From contig NZ_FUZQ01000001.1 of NCBI RefSeq assembly GCF_900167525.1, positions 989,942 through 1,053,941 of the forward strand: a stretch of DNA of 64,000 nt. Direction: 5' to 3'. A model generated the notes under the pieces. The model saw only the letters and a program-made list of their open reading frames with translations. It was not told the DNA's origin and did not search any database. Source of the stretch: Krasilnikoviella flava. GTDB taxonomy: Bacteria > Actinomycetota > Actinomycetes > Actinomycetales > Cellulomonadaceae. Shown piece by piece: positions 1-7,778 of this stretch (the first letter of the stretch is position 1; each line of letters begins with the position of its first letter). The translations under genes were made by a program, and so were the position numbers.

Positions 1-144
1 CCCGCGCGAGCGGAGGCCTGGTTCCGCTCCCGGGTGCGCGAGGCGATCGGCACCGCGGTGTGGGCGTACCAGGTGGGCGACGAGGCGTTCGAGGCGGAAG
101 GACACCGCCGAGTCGCGGAGGTGCTGGCCGACGCCCGCGGATAG
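1..144 (+). CDS. C-terminal end of a protein cut by the window edge
   Basis: An open frame runs from the first base to a TAG at 142-144 and gives 47 residues. The readable part contains AEAWFRSRVREAIGTAVWAY and then VGDEAFEAEGHRRVAEVL, an amphipathic helical end. The VWAYQVGDEAFEAEG stretch resembles the C-terminus of aminoglycoside/choline-kinase-like phosphotransferases, but that is a guess from pattern memory. The start and active site lie outside the window, so no function can be assigned. The gene converges with the next one, leaving one base between the two stop codons. Confidence 0.5.
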   Translation, partial: PARAEAWFRSRVREAIGTAVWAYQVGDEAFEAEGHRRVAEVLADARG

Positions 145-145
145 C

Positions 146-733
146 TCACCGCGGGGCGGCGAGGTGCTCCTCCCACGGCAGCAGCGTCACGGGGTGCGGC
201 GGGTGGTCGGACGCCCGCAGCGTCAGGTCGACGACTGCCGCGCGCACCCGGGCCCACTCGGCGTCCCCGCCGGACGAGCCCGGCCCGCCCGACGGGCCCT
301 GCTCGGTCTCGAGGATCTGCTGCAGCACCAGCACCGCCCGCGCCTGGTCGACGCGGTGCGCGGTCCCGGCTCGGGTGGCGGCCCGCACCACCTGGGCGGC
401 GAGGGCCTCGCCCCGCGAGCCCGGCGCCAGGGGCGCCGAGCTCGCCAGCCGCAGCGGCAGCGGGGCCGCGCGCAGCGACCAGCGCGCGCCGGAGGCGTCG
501 TGCGCCACGATGCGCGTCGGGCCCCGCAGCAGCGACGCCACCAGCAGCGCGACGGCGACCAGCACCGCGAGCGCCGTCACCGTCCAGGCCCAGCCGACAG
601 CCCGCGAGCCCTCGGGGTCCACGAGCACGAGCACGGCGGCCCACACCCCCCACGTGCTCATGCAGCCGAGCGCCACGAGGGCGAAGATCACGGCCGCTGA
701 GGCGTCCCCGGGACGCCGACGTCGAGTGCTCAT
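146..733 (-). CDS. Hypothetical two-pass membrane protein
   Basis: The product is 195 aa. A basic N-terminus (STRRRRPGD) is followed by two hydrophobic segments at about residues 13-37 and 46-69. A soluble C-terminal region of about 120 residues follows, with a low-complexity Gly/Ser/Pro stretch near residue 150. The ATG at 731-733 follows AGAGGT, a weak and close ribosome site. I do not recognise the family. A soluble tail after a two-helix hairpin fits a small cytoplasmic-facing membrane protein, but nothing indicates a role. Confidence 0.7.
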   Translation of the reverse strand: MSTRRRRPGDASAAVIFALVALGCMSTWGVWAAVLVLVDPEGSRAVGWAWTVTALAVLVAVALLVASLLRGPTRIVAHDASGARWSLRAAPLPLRLASSAPLAPGSRGEALAAQVVRAATRAGTAHRVDQARAVLVLQQILETEQGPSGGPGSSGGDAEWARVRAAVVDLTLRASDHPPHPVTLLPWEEHLAAPR

Positions 734-824
734 ACCTCTGAGTTGCCGGCAGCGTCCCGATCGCTACCTCCGACCCGCGACCCGCCGTCTACGCTCGCAC
801 CGTGACACGCCCCGCGAGCCGGCC

Positions 825-2015
825 GTGACCGGCTCGGGCCGCCGTCCGGCGAAGGCCTTGCTGCCGCCCCTGTGGGTCCCTGCGCTGCTGCTCGTCGTGA
901 TCCTGCCGCTCACGGGCGCACTGCCCGCGGACGAGGCACGATCCCTCGCCGCGCTGACCGCCCCGGTGCTCGGGTTCGTCGTGCTGCTCACCGTGGTCGC
1001 GGAGCTCTGCGCCGGCGCGGGACTGTTCGACGCCGTCGCGGACGGCGCCGCCCGGCTCGCGCGCGGGCGAGCGGTGGCGCTGTGGTTCCTCGTCGCCGCC
1101 GTCGCGACGGCGTGCACCGTGGTGCTGTCCCTCGACACGACCGCGGTGCTGCTCACCCCAGCCGTCGTGGCGGTCGCGCGCCGCGTGGGCCGCGACCCGC
1201 TCCCCCTGGCGCTCACCGTGCTCGCGCTCGCCAACACGGCGTCGCTCCTGCTGCCCGTCTCCAACCTCACCAACCTCATGGCGGCGCCCTCGTTCGACGG
1301 CGGCTATCTCGGCGTGATGGCCGCGCCCGCCGCCGCGGTGGTCGTCGTCGTGGTCGCCGCGCTCGCCGTCCTGCACGCGCCGGCGTTGCGCGGCGCGTAC
1401 GCCGTGCCGGAGCGCCGCCGGGCCGCCGACCCGGTGCTCCTGCGGGTGGCGGCGGTCGTCGTGGTCCTCATGGGCGCCGGCTTCGCCGCCGGGCTCCCGG
1501 TGCTGCTCGTGGCCCTGGCCGCCGTCGTCGCCCTCGGCACGGCGACGGCGTGGCGCCGCGCGCCGCTGCTCGTCCCGGTGCGGGAGATGGTGCCGTGGCG
1601 CACGGTCGTGGTGACCGCGGGCCTGTTCGCCGTCGTCGGGACCTGGCACGCGCACGGGCTCACCGACGTCCTCGCCCCGCTCGTGGGCACGGGCGACGAC
1701 GCCGGCAGCCTCGCCCAGGTGGCGGCCGTGGGTGCCGCGTCGGCGAACGCGGTCAACAACCTGCCCGCCTACCTGGCGCTCGCCCCGACCGTGGCAGGCG
1801 ACGACACGCGCCTGGCGGCGCTGCTCGTCGGCGTCGACGCCGGGCCGCTGGTCACGCCCTGGGCGTCGCTCGCCACGCTGCTGTGGCTGCAGCAGTACCG
1901 CCGCCACACGTTCTCCGCGCCGGGCGGCCTGGTGCGCCGGGCCGTCGTGCAGGGCGTCGTGGTCGCCCCGCTCGCGGTCGGCGCCGGCATCCTCGCGCTC
2001 GTGGTCGGAGGCTGA
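825..2015 (+). CDS. ArsB/SLC13-superfamily (ion transporter) permease
   Basis: The product is 396 aa with about ten hydrophobic segments. It has the two-fold repeat of ArsB/citrate-transporter-like permeases: a first half with VLSLDTTAVLLTPAVVAVARR and LLLPVSNLTNLM, and a second half with GAASANAVNNLPAYLALAP and GPLVTPWASLATLLWLQ. The paired LPVSNLTN and AVNNLPAY motifs correspond to the re-entrant Asn-rich loops of the family. The frame is open far upstream, but the GTG at 825 is preferred. It precedes the first membrane segment by about 12 residues and sits about 30 bp after a TACGCT -10 hexamer at 790-795. The substrate (arsenite, dicarboxylate or another anion) cannot be read from the sequence, and no arsR or arsC lies nearby. 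Confidence 0.8.
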   Translation: MTGSGRRPAKALLPPLWVPALLLVVILPLTGALPADEARSLAALTAPVLGFVVLLTVVAELCAGAGLFDAVADGAARLARGRAVALWFLVAAVATACTVVLSLDTTAVLLTPAVVAVARRVGRDPLPLALTVLALANTASLLLPVSNLTNLMAAPSFDGGYLGVMAAPAAAVVVVVVAALAVLHAPALRGAYAVPERRRAADPVLLRVAAVVVVLMGAGFAAGLPVLLVALAAVVALGTATAWRRAPLLVPVREMVPWRTVVVTAGLFAVVGTWHAHGLTDVLAPLVGTGDDAGSLAQVAAVGAASANAVNNLPAYLALAPTVAGDDTRLAALLVGVDAGPLVTPWASLATLLWLQQYRRHTFSAPGGLVRRAVVQGVVVAPLAVGAGILALVVGG

Positions 2016-2024
2016 CGCCCGGCC

Positions 2025-2621
2025 TCATGGCCGCCAGGTCCGGAGCACGTCGACCAGCAGCTCCTTCTCTGCCGCCTGCACCCGCGCGCGCAGGGCGGGG
2101 ACGTCGTCGTCCGGGAGCACCGGGACCTGGACCTGGGCGAGGACGGGTCCCTCGTCGTAGTCCGCGGTCACGACGTGCGCCGTCGCTCCTGACGCCGTCC
2201 GGCCCGCCGCCAGGACCGCGGCATGGACGTGGTCCCCGAACATGCCGACGCCGCCGAACTCCGGCAGCAGGGCGGGATGGGTGTTGACGACCCGGCCGTC
2301 GTACCTGGCGAGGACCCGCGGGCCGAGCCTCTTCATGTACCCGGCGAGGACCACGACGTCGACGTCAGCGACGACGAGCGCGTCCAGGATCGCGGCGTCG
2401 AGGGCTCCCGGGTCGGGATGTGTCGCGCCGCTCAGGTGGGCCGTGGGGACGCCGTGGCGTCGCGCGACGTCGAAGATCCCCGACCGGCTGTTGTTGCCGA
2501 CCACCGCGCGCACGTCGACGGCGCCGGACGCGAGGACGTGCGCGGCCGTGCTGCCCGCGCCGGAACCCAGCAGGGCGATGCGCAGCGGGCCGGGGGCACG
2601 AGGGGGCTGCGCTGCGGTCAC
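2025..2621 (-). CDS. purN: Phosphoribosylglycinamide formyltransferase (PurN)
   Basis: The product is 198 aa, close to the usual PurN length. It transfers a formyl group from 10-formyltetrahydrofolate to GAR in de novo purine synthesis in the cytoplasm. Visible signatures are the N-terminal nucleotide loop ([11 protein letters not shown]), [16 protein letters not shown], the catalytic [12 protein letters not shown] (Asn and His), and [13 protein letters not shown] with the catalytic Asp. All key residues are present. In many actinobacteria purN lies next to purH; here the neighbours are unrelated, so it looks like a lone copy. The start is a GTG at 2619-2621, before which CAGGCT may serve as a -10 for a leaderless message. 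Confidence 0.95.
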   Translation of the reverse strand: MTAAQPPRAPGPLRIALLGSGAGSTAAHVLASGAVDVRAVVGNNSRSGIFDVARRHGVPTAHLSGATHPDPGALDAAILDALVVADVDVVVLAGYMKRLGPRVLARYDGRVVNTHPALLPEFGGVGMFGDHVHAAVLAAGRTASGATAHVVTADYDEGPVLAQVQVPVLPDDDVPALRARVQAAEKELLVDVLRTWRP

Positions 2622-2649
2622 GACGTGAGCCTGCCAGACCCGGGCACCG

Positions 2650-3030
2650 TCAGGCCGTGGCCCACACCCCCAGCTCGTTCCCGCTCGGGTCGAGGAAGTG
2701 GAAGCGGCGGCCGCCGGGGAACTCGTACGGCCCGTCGACGACGCGCCCGCCCGCTGCGGTGACCGCGTCGCGCGTCGCGTCGAGGTCGTCCGAGTACAGC
2801 AGGACGAACGGGCCGCCGCGGGAGATGTCGGAGGCCTCGGCGAGGCGCAGGCCGCCCGCCTCGGCAGGCGCCTGCTCCGCCGCCGTGCGGATGCCCGCGT
2901 ACGCGGGGCCGTACGGGACGAACTCCCAGCCGAAGGCCGCGGCGTAGAACTCCTGCGCCGCCGCGAGGTCGGTCACCGGCAGCTCGAGGTAGTCGATGGT
3001 GTGGTGGACGCCGTGCGCGTGCTCGCTCAT
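2650..3030 (-). CDS. VOC-superfamily (glyoxalase-fold) protein
   Basis: The product is 126 aa, the length of one vicinal-oxygen-chelate protein made of two beta-alpha-beta-beta-beta modules. The N-terminal module reads [20 protein letters not shown] followed by [17 protein letters not shown]. The C-terminal module contains [21 protein letters not shown] and ends with [16 protein letters not shown], the usual family closing motif with a metal-ligand-type Glu. Members include glyoxalases, dioxygenases and fosfomycin-type resistance proteins. The substrate cannot be inferred. The gene is transcribed toward purN with 28 bp between them, so the two could share a transcript. Confidence 0.85.
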   Translation of the reverse strand: MSEHAHGVHHTIDYLELPVTDLAAAQEFYAAAFGWEFVPYGPAYAGIRTAAEQAPAEAGGLRLAEASDISRGGPFVLLYSDDLDATRDAVTAAGGRVVDGPYEFPGGRRFHFLDPSGNELGVWATA

Positions 3031-3092
3031 CCCGGCAGCATCCCGCGGCCCTCCGACAGCCTCCTGACCAGCGGGGCCGGTAGGCTCGCCCG

Positions 3093-3674
3093 ATGCTCAA
3101 GAACCTGCGGCGAGCGCTCGCCGGCACGTACTGGCGGCTCAGCCGCTGGTCCCTCCGGAGCGAGCCCGTCCCGCCGCAGGCGGGCGTGCTGGTCGGCGCA
3201 CCGCACACGTCCAACTGGGACTTCGTGCTCATGCTCGCCATCTCGTGGCAGCTCGGCCTGGACGTGCGGTGGCTCGGCAAGCACACCCTGTTCTCCGGCT
3301 GGCGCGGCCCGATCATGCGCGCCCTCGGCGGCATCCCCGTCGACCGGCGCGACCCCAGCCGCGTGGTCGAGGACGTCCTCGCGCACGTCCGCGCCGGCGA
3401 GGTGTTCCACCTCGTCGTCACGCCCGAGGGCACGCGCTCGGGCGACGGGTGGAAGTCGGGGTTCTACCGCATCGCCCGGGCCGCGGACCTGCCCGTGACG
3501 CTCGGGTACGTGGACCGCACCACCATGACCACCGGGCTCGGGCCGACGGTCCACCTCACCGGCGACGTGCGCGCCGACATGGACGTCATCCGCGCGTTCT
3601 ACGCCGACAAGGCGGGCCTGCGACCCGCCCTGCGCACCGAGCCGCGCCTGCGCGACGAGGACCGGCCGGCCTGA
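3093..3674 (+). CDS. PlsC-type 1-acyl-glycerol-3-phosphate acyltransferase family protein
   Basis: The product is 193 aa. The acyltransferase block begins with VGAPHTSNWDFVL, which is the HxxxxD catalytic motif (His and Asp in HTSNWD). GGIPVDRRD is the block II type and VVTPEGTRS is the PEGTR substrate-binding block. Short soluble members of this group are common in actinobacteria and act on phospholipid or glycolipid acylation at the membrane. There is no obvious N-terminal membrane helix. A TAGGCT hexamer at 3082-3087 stands 5 bp before the ATG and there is no Shine-Dalgarno sequence, so a leaderless start is likely. Confidence 0.85.
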   Translation: MLKNLRRALAGTYWRLSRWSLRSEPVPPQAGVLVGAPHTSNWDFVLMLAISWQLGLDVRWLGKHTLFSGWRGPIMRALGGIPVDRRDPSRVVEDVLAHVRAGEVFHLVVTPEGTRSGDGWKSGFYRIARAADLPVTLGYVDRTTMTTGLGPTVHLTGDVRADMDVIRAFYADKAGLRPALRTEPRLRDEDRPA

Positions 3675-3695
3675 CCCGCCGCTAGGCTCGCCGTC

Positions 3696-4253
3696 GTGCC
3701 GGAGACCACGCCCCCCACCACCGCACTGCCCGACGGGGTCGCGCTGCGCATGCTGCGCCACGACGACGGCCCAGCGCTCGCCGCCGCGTACGCCCGCAAC
3801 CGCGCCCACCTGGAGCCGTGGGAGCCCGTGCGGCCGGCGGAGTTCTACGAGGCGGAGCGGCAGACCCAGCTGGCCGCCACGGAGCTGAGCTCGCACGAGG
3901 CCGGCCGGTCCGTGCCCCTGGTCCTGGAGCGCGACAGCGCGATCGTCGGGCGCGCGAACCTCTCCGACATCGTGCGCGGGGCGTTCTGCAACACCCACCT
4001 GGGCTACTGGGTGGACGGCGAGCTCGCAGGGCGGGGCGTCATGACCGCAGCCGTGGCGGCCGCGTGCGCGCACGCCCGCGACGACCTGGGGCTGCACCGC
4101 GTCCAAGCGGCGACGCTGCTGCACAACGGGGCGTCACAGAAGGTGCTGGCGCGGACCGGGTTCGACCGCATCGGCACCGCTCCGCGGTACCTCCGGATCG
4201 CCGGCCGCTGGCAGGACCACGCCCTCTTCCAGCGCATCCTCCACGACGACTGA
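3696..4253 (+). CDS. GNAT N-acetyltransferase, RimJ/RimL type
   Basis: The product is 185 aa starting at a GTG, with TAGGCT at 3683-3688 7 bp upstream, a leaderless arrangement. The fold is the ribosomal-protein-acetylating branch of the GNAT family. It has LRMLRHDDGPALAAAYARN at the start, LGYWVDGELAGRGVMTAAVA as the acetyl-CoA loop, and LHRVQAATLLHNGASQKVLARTGF covering beta5 to alpha4. The likely reaction is transfer of acetyl from acetyl-CoA to an amine or protein N-terminus; the substrate is unknown. The last 120 bp overlap the 3' end of the opposing metallopeptidase-like gene. Confidence 0.85.
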   Translation: MPETTPPTTALPDGVALRMLRHDDGPALAAAYARNRAHLEPWEPVRPAEFYEAERQTQLAATELSSHEAGRSVPLVLERDSAIVGRANLSDIVRGAFCNTHLGYWVDGELAGRGVMTAAVAAACAHARDDLGLHRVQAATLLHNGASQKVLARTGFDRIGTAPRYLRIAGRWQDHALFQRILHDD

Positions 4254-6221
4254 CGCGCCGGCGGCCGACCCGGCCCGCCGTCGCCTCCGCACGACGAGCG
4301 CGGCCACCCCGCCGGCGGCGCCGAGCACCAGCACGACGAGCCCGGCGCCCACCCAGGGCGCCGCGTCCGCGCGCCCCGCGGCGGCGTCGGCCCGGGAGGC
4401 GGCCGCGTCCAGGTCGCCCGCGGCGAGGTCGGCCTGCGCCCGCGCCGACGCCCGGTCGACGCCGAGGACGAGCGCCCCGAGCCCGGACACGGGGTCGCGG
4501 TCGGCCGCCGCGGCGCGGCCGGCCTCGCCGACCCGGGTCATGACGGCGGCCGCCCGGGGCAGCAGGGTGGCGAGCCCCGCGTAGTCGTCCGCGCCGGACG
4601 CCCCTTCGTACGCCGCGCGCACCGGCGCCGGCACGTCGAGCCCGGCGGCCTCGGCCGCGGCCTGCACGGCGCCGGCGTCCTGCGCGGCGCCGTCGAGCGC
4701 GCCCCGCACGTCCTTCGCGTCGCCGAACTCCCAGTCGGTCATGGCGGTGCGCAGCCCGAGCGGCGGGGACCACGCACCGTCGGCGTCGTCGAGGGCCGCG
4801 TAGGCGTCGCGCGCGGCGGCCCGGGGCTTCAGCGCGGACCGCTGGTCGGCATCGAGCACCCACGTGCGCAGCACCTTCGGCGCGCCGGCGACCTCGCCGC
4901 GCGTCTCGACCAGGTCGAGGAACCGGCGCCAGTCGGTGCGGCCCCAGTTCTCGTCCGTCGACCCGGGCCGCTCGTACGCGCTCTGGCCCGCCTGGGCCGC
5001 CGAGACCACCGCGGTGAACGTGTCGTCGTCCAGGTTGCCCAGCAGCTTCTGCACCACCGTGTACGACGCCGCGTACCCGTACGCCTCGGCGTCCTCGTCG
5101 AGCTCCCCGGGCCTCGCGTCCCACGCCGACAGGGGCACGGCCACGTCGGCGTCGCGGTCGGGCGCGTCCCACGGGTCGGACTTCCCGCCCGTCAGGGCCA
5201 CGACACGGTGCGCGACCACCTCCGTCATCCCCTCGGACAGCCAGCGCTCCTTCAGGCGGTCCGGGTTCAGCCAGGCGTGCCCGAGCTCGTGGTACAGCGT
5301 GGCCTCGTCCAGGTCCTCCGGGATGACGATCTCGTCGTTGTCCGGGTCGAACCACGCGTAGCCGAGCACCTTGGGCGACACGTCCTCGCGAATCGTGTCG
5401 AGGCCGCCGGGCCACGGCCGCCCCACGAGGTCCTCCAGCACGGGCAGCCCCGTGGTCAGGCGCTTCGCGACGAACCGGGTCCACCGCTCGTCCCCCGGGA
5501 AGCTCTGCAGCGTGAGGGTGGTGTCCCCCACCTCGACGGCCTTCTCGTCCGCCTTCTTCGGGTCGCGCGCCGACACGACCGCCCAGATGCCGTCCTTGTC
5601 GGTGTTCTCCGTGGCCGTGTACGTGACGGTCTTGCCGGACCGCTCGTGCGTGAACACGTCGGACGTCGCGTCGAACGTCATCGACGCAGGCAGCACCACC
5701 TCGACCGTCGTGCGCCCGGCGTCGCCCACGCCCGGCGTCGCGAACGTCGCGAACCCGTCCCCCACCCGCGTGTAGTCCTCCGACCGCACCGGCTCGCCCG
5801 GGACGACGAAGCTCCACTCGATGGTGCGGGTGCTCCCGTACCGCAGCGGCGCGAACGTCGCCACGGCGTACCGGGTGCTCGGGTCGTCGGTCCCCTCCAG
5901 CCGCACGGGCAGCGACGCCCCGCCGCTGGTGGCGCGCACGTCCTGGGCTCCGGCCGGGACCGGCACCGCGTAGCTCGTGTAGTAGTAGTACGTCAGCCCG
6001 CGGTCGGGCGTGACGTTGCCGATGGTGGTGGTCATGGTCGCCCGCACCTCGGTGTCCTTCGCCCGCAGCACGTAGCGGCTGTGCGACTCCTCCGTGAGCC
6101 CTTCGTCGGCGACGGCGGCCGGGCCTGCGAGCAGCAGCGCCGCGACGAGGCCGGCGCCCAGCACGGTGGGCAGCGCGGCGGTGGGCGCGGCGCGACGGCG
6201 GCGCGCAGGCAGGGGGGTCAC
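4134..6221 (-). CDS. Secreted, membrane-anchored peptidase-MA-like (gluzincin) protein
   Basis: The product is 695 aa. A basic N-terminus and hydrophobic core (residues about 15-33, ending AGPAAVADE) form a signal peptide. A beta-rich extracellular domain spans about 40-290. The motif YHELGHAW places HExxH at 311-315, and WLSEGMTEVVAHRVV supplies a candidate third zinc ligand at E330, 15 residues on, as in peptidase-MA-type proteins rather than the 18-residue spacing of M1 aminopeptidases. An Ala-rich, probably helical stalk follows, then one membrane segment (WVGAGLVVLVLGAAGGVAALV) and a basic stop-transfer RRRRR. I prefer the GTG at 6221 over an upstream TTG at 6257 because it starts directly at the signal peptide. 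The C-terminal tail overlaps the GNAT gene antisense. Confidence 0.75.
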   Translation of the reverse strand: MTPLPARRRRAAPTAALPTVLGAGLVAALLLAGPAAVADEGLTEESHSRYVLRAKDTEVRATMTTTIGNVTPDRGLTYYYYTSYAVPVPAGAQDVRATSGGASLPVRLEGTDDPSTRYAVATFAPLRYGSTRTIEWSFVVPGEPVRSEDYTRVGDGFATFATPGVGDAGRTTVEVVLPASMTFDATSDVFTHERSGKTVTYTATENTDKDGIWAVVSARDPKKADEKAVEVGDTTLTLQSFPGDERWTRFVAKRLTTGLPVLEDLVGRPWPGGLDTIREDVSPKVLGYAWFDPDNDEIVIPEDLDEATLYHELGHAWLNPDRLKERWLSEGMTEVVAHRVVALTGGKSDPWDAPDRDADVAVPLSAWDARPGELDEDAEAYGYAASYTVVQKLLGNLDDDTFTAVVSAAQAGQSAYERPGSTDENWGRTDWRRFLDLVETRGEVAGAPKVLRTWVLDADQRSALKPRAAARDAYAALDDADGAWSPPLGLRTAMTDWEFGDAKDVRGALDGAAQDAGAVQAAAEAAGLDVPAPVRAAYEGASGADDYAGLATLLPRAAAVMTRVGEAGRAAAADRDPVSGLGALVLGVDRASARAQADLAAGDLDAAASRADAAAGRADAAPWVGAGLVVLVLGAAGGVAALVVRRRRRAGSAAGASVVVEDALEEGVVLPAAGDPEVPRSGADAVEPGPRQHLL

Positions 6222-6328
6222 GCGCGCATCTTTGCGTGCGCCGTCCGGGCGTCGCAAGCGCCCGTCCGCGTGCGCGACGCCGCCGCGTGCGGTAGACCGG
6301 TGACCGTCGGGCCGCGGAGGGGGACGCC

Positions 6329-6637
6329 ATGAGCACTGACGAGAGCACTGACGAGGGCACCGGCGGCGGCGTCCGTCAGGTCACGGACGCCGGGTCGATG
6401 ACGATCGCCCTGCTGACCGCGTGCTCCGAGCCCGACCTCGGCATCCGCGCGCGGGTGGTGCAGGAGCTGCTCGACGAGGCCAGCGGCGACCCGCGCCTCG
6501 CGCGCGAGGTCATCACCACCATGCTGACCGCGTCGGTGATGTCCCTGCGCGCGTACACCGACGCCACCCGGCGCGACCCGCAGGCCGTGCTGCGCGCCCT
6601 CGGGGCGAGCTGGTCGCAGCGATCCCTCAGCGCTTGA
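6329..6637 (+). CDS. Small hypothetical protein
   Basis: The product is 102 aa with no recognisable family. The N-terminus is Asp/Ser/Thr-rich and contains a short repeat (STDESTDEGT). The rest is predicted helical (MTIALLTACSEPDLGIRARV, VITTMLTASVMSLRAYTDA). GGAGGGGG before the ATG is a good ribosome site. It may be a small cytoplasmic protein of unknown role. A pair of 19-bp direct repeats follows its stop codon. Confidence 0.55.
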   Translation: MSTDESTDEGTGGGVRQVTDAGSMTIALLTACSEPDLGIRARVVQELLDEASGDPRLAREVITTMLTASVMSLRAYTDATRRDPQAVLRALGASWSQRSLSA

Positions 6638-6654
6638 CGCCGGGCCGCCTCGAC

Positions 6655-6692
6655 CGTGTCCTGAGGCCGCGCGCGTGTCCTGAGGCCGCGCG
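6655..6692. repeat. 19-bp direct repeat, two copies
   Basis: The unit CGTGTCCTGAGGCCGCGCG occurs twice head to tail (6655-6673, 6674-6692) in the convergent gap between a small hypothetical gene and the universal stress gene. The copies are identical. No hairpin of its own is evident. Its role is unknown and slippage is the simplest origin. Confidence 0.8.
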
Positions 6693-6729
6693 CCCGCCGG
6701 GGGAGTCGACGGGCACGCGGCCGCAAGTC

Positions 6730-7629
6730 CTACTCGTGCACCACCGTCACGGCGCACGGCGCGTGCCGCACGAGACGGTCGGGCACGGAGCCGCGGACCC
6801 GGCCGACCCGGCGCGCGCGCTCGTGCCCGCCCGTCACCACGAGGTCGTCCGAGCGCAGCACCGACAGCAGGGCGCCGGGGACGGCTCCGCCGCGCGACTC
6901 GACCGACCAGCGGACCGCGGGGTACTTCTCCCCCCAGCGCGAGGCCTGCGCCTCCAGGTCGGCCCGGGCCTCGGCCCGGAGCCGTCCGAGCCATGCCAGG
7001 TCGCCCTCGGTGACGCCCACGAACATCCCCTCGTCGACCGCGTGCGCCGCCACCAACGGGACGCCGGCCCGGTCGGCCGCGTCGAACCCGGTCTCGAGCA
7101 CGCGCTCCGACGCGTCGCGCGGGTCGACGGCGACGACCACGCGGCGCGGGGGCTGGACGCGGGCTGCGCGCGGGACGACGACCACGGTCCCCGGGGCCAC
7201 CCCCGCCACCGAGGACGAGACCGAACCCATGTGGACCCGGTCGAACGTGCCGACGCCACGTCTTCCCACGACGACGACCGCCCCGTGGCGGGCCTCGTGC
7301 ACGAGGACGGCGCTCGCGTCCCCGCGCACCGTCGCGAATCCGACGTCCGCGCTGTCCGCCGAGTGCGCGCCGACCCGCGCCGTGCGGTCGAACCGCGCCC
7401 GCGCCCGCGCGAGCAGGTCCTCCGCGTCGGCCCGCGGGTCGGGAGACCACGACGCGGTCGCCCAGGCACCCACGCCGACGGGGACCGCGTACGCGTGAAT
7501 CACGACGAGCGCGGCCGCCAGCCGGGCCGCCTCGCCGGCCGCCCACATCATGGCGTGGTTGCCACCCTCCGAGCCGTCCACGCCGACCACCACGGTCCTC
7601 ACGCGCCCGCTCCTGCTGCTGAGATCCAT
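6730..7629 (-). CDS. Tandem-domain universal stress protein (UspA family)
   Basis: The product is 299 aa with two UspA domains, at about 12-150 and 160-299. Domain 1 begins TVVVGVDGSEGGNHAM, with the ATP-binding-type loop VVVVGRRGVGTFDRVHMGSV. Domain 2 starts RRVVVAVDPRDASERVL and ends with DDLVVTGGHERARRVG and CAVTVVHE. In mycobacteria such tandem Usp proteins belong to the DosR dormancy regulon. The divergent neighbour here is a DevS-like kinase, which supports a similar hypoxia/redox role by inference. GGAAGGAG 6 bp before the ATG at 7629 fixes the start; the frame is open further upstream but without a ribosome site. Confidence 0.9.
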   Translation of the reverse strand: MDLSSRSGRVRTVVVGVDGSEGGNHAMMWAAGEAARLAAALVVIHAYAVPVGVGAWATASWSPDPRADAEDLLARARARFDRTARVGAHSADSADVGFATVRGDASAVLVHEARHGAVVVVGRRGVGTFDRVHMGSVSSSVAGVAPGTVVVVPRAARVQPPRRVVVAVDPRDASERVLETGFDAADRAGVPLVAAHAVDEGMFVGVTEGDLAWLGRLRAEARADLEAQASRWGEKYPAVRWSVESRGGAVPGALLSVLRSDDLVVTGGHERARRVGRVRGSVPDRLVRHAPCAVTVVHE

Positions 7630-7727
7630 CGCGCTCCTTCCCGAGGACAACAGTGAGCCACCGCACCCCTCGCGCTCGGAAGTGCCGAACGCCTCCTGCC
7701 GCGGTCCGGTCGGCCCTCGCCCCCGGG

Positions 7728-7753
7728 CCGAAGGTCCCGATCGGGACCTTCGG
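7728..7753. promoter_or_regulatory. Perfect 26-bp palindrome between usp and devS
   Basis: Two 13-bp arms, CCGAAGGTCCCGA and its exact reverse complement, meet with no spacer at 7740/7741. The site lies 98 bp upstream of the usp start and 25 bp upstream of the devS start, so it could serve either divergent promoter. The order of half-sites (GGTCCC then GGGACC) is opposite to the mycobacterial DosR box, so it is not a textbook DosR site. It is a candidate operator for the NarL-type regulator encoded nearby, or a transcript hairpin at the devS 5' end. Confidence 0.6.
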
Positions 7754-7778
7754 GGCCGTCGAGGACTACGGTGAGAGG

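Noticed and set aside
60..824. N-terminal extension of the ArsB-like permease
   Set aside because: The upstream open frame is Ser/Arg/Thr-rich noise antisense to the two-pass membrane protein gene. The GTG at 825 lies just before the first membrane helix and after a -10 hexamer.
7728..7753. Canonical DosR box
   Set aside because: The half-sites are in the reverse order (GTCCC before GGGAC) compared with the mycobacterial consensus, and the adjacent GGGACC-TTCGGGGCC sequence matches poorly. I kept it only as a palindrome of unknown binder.
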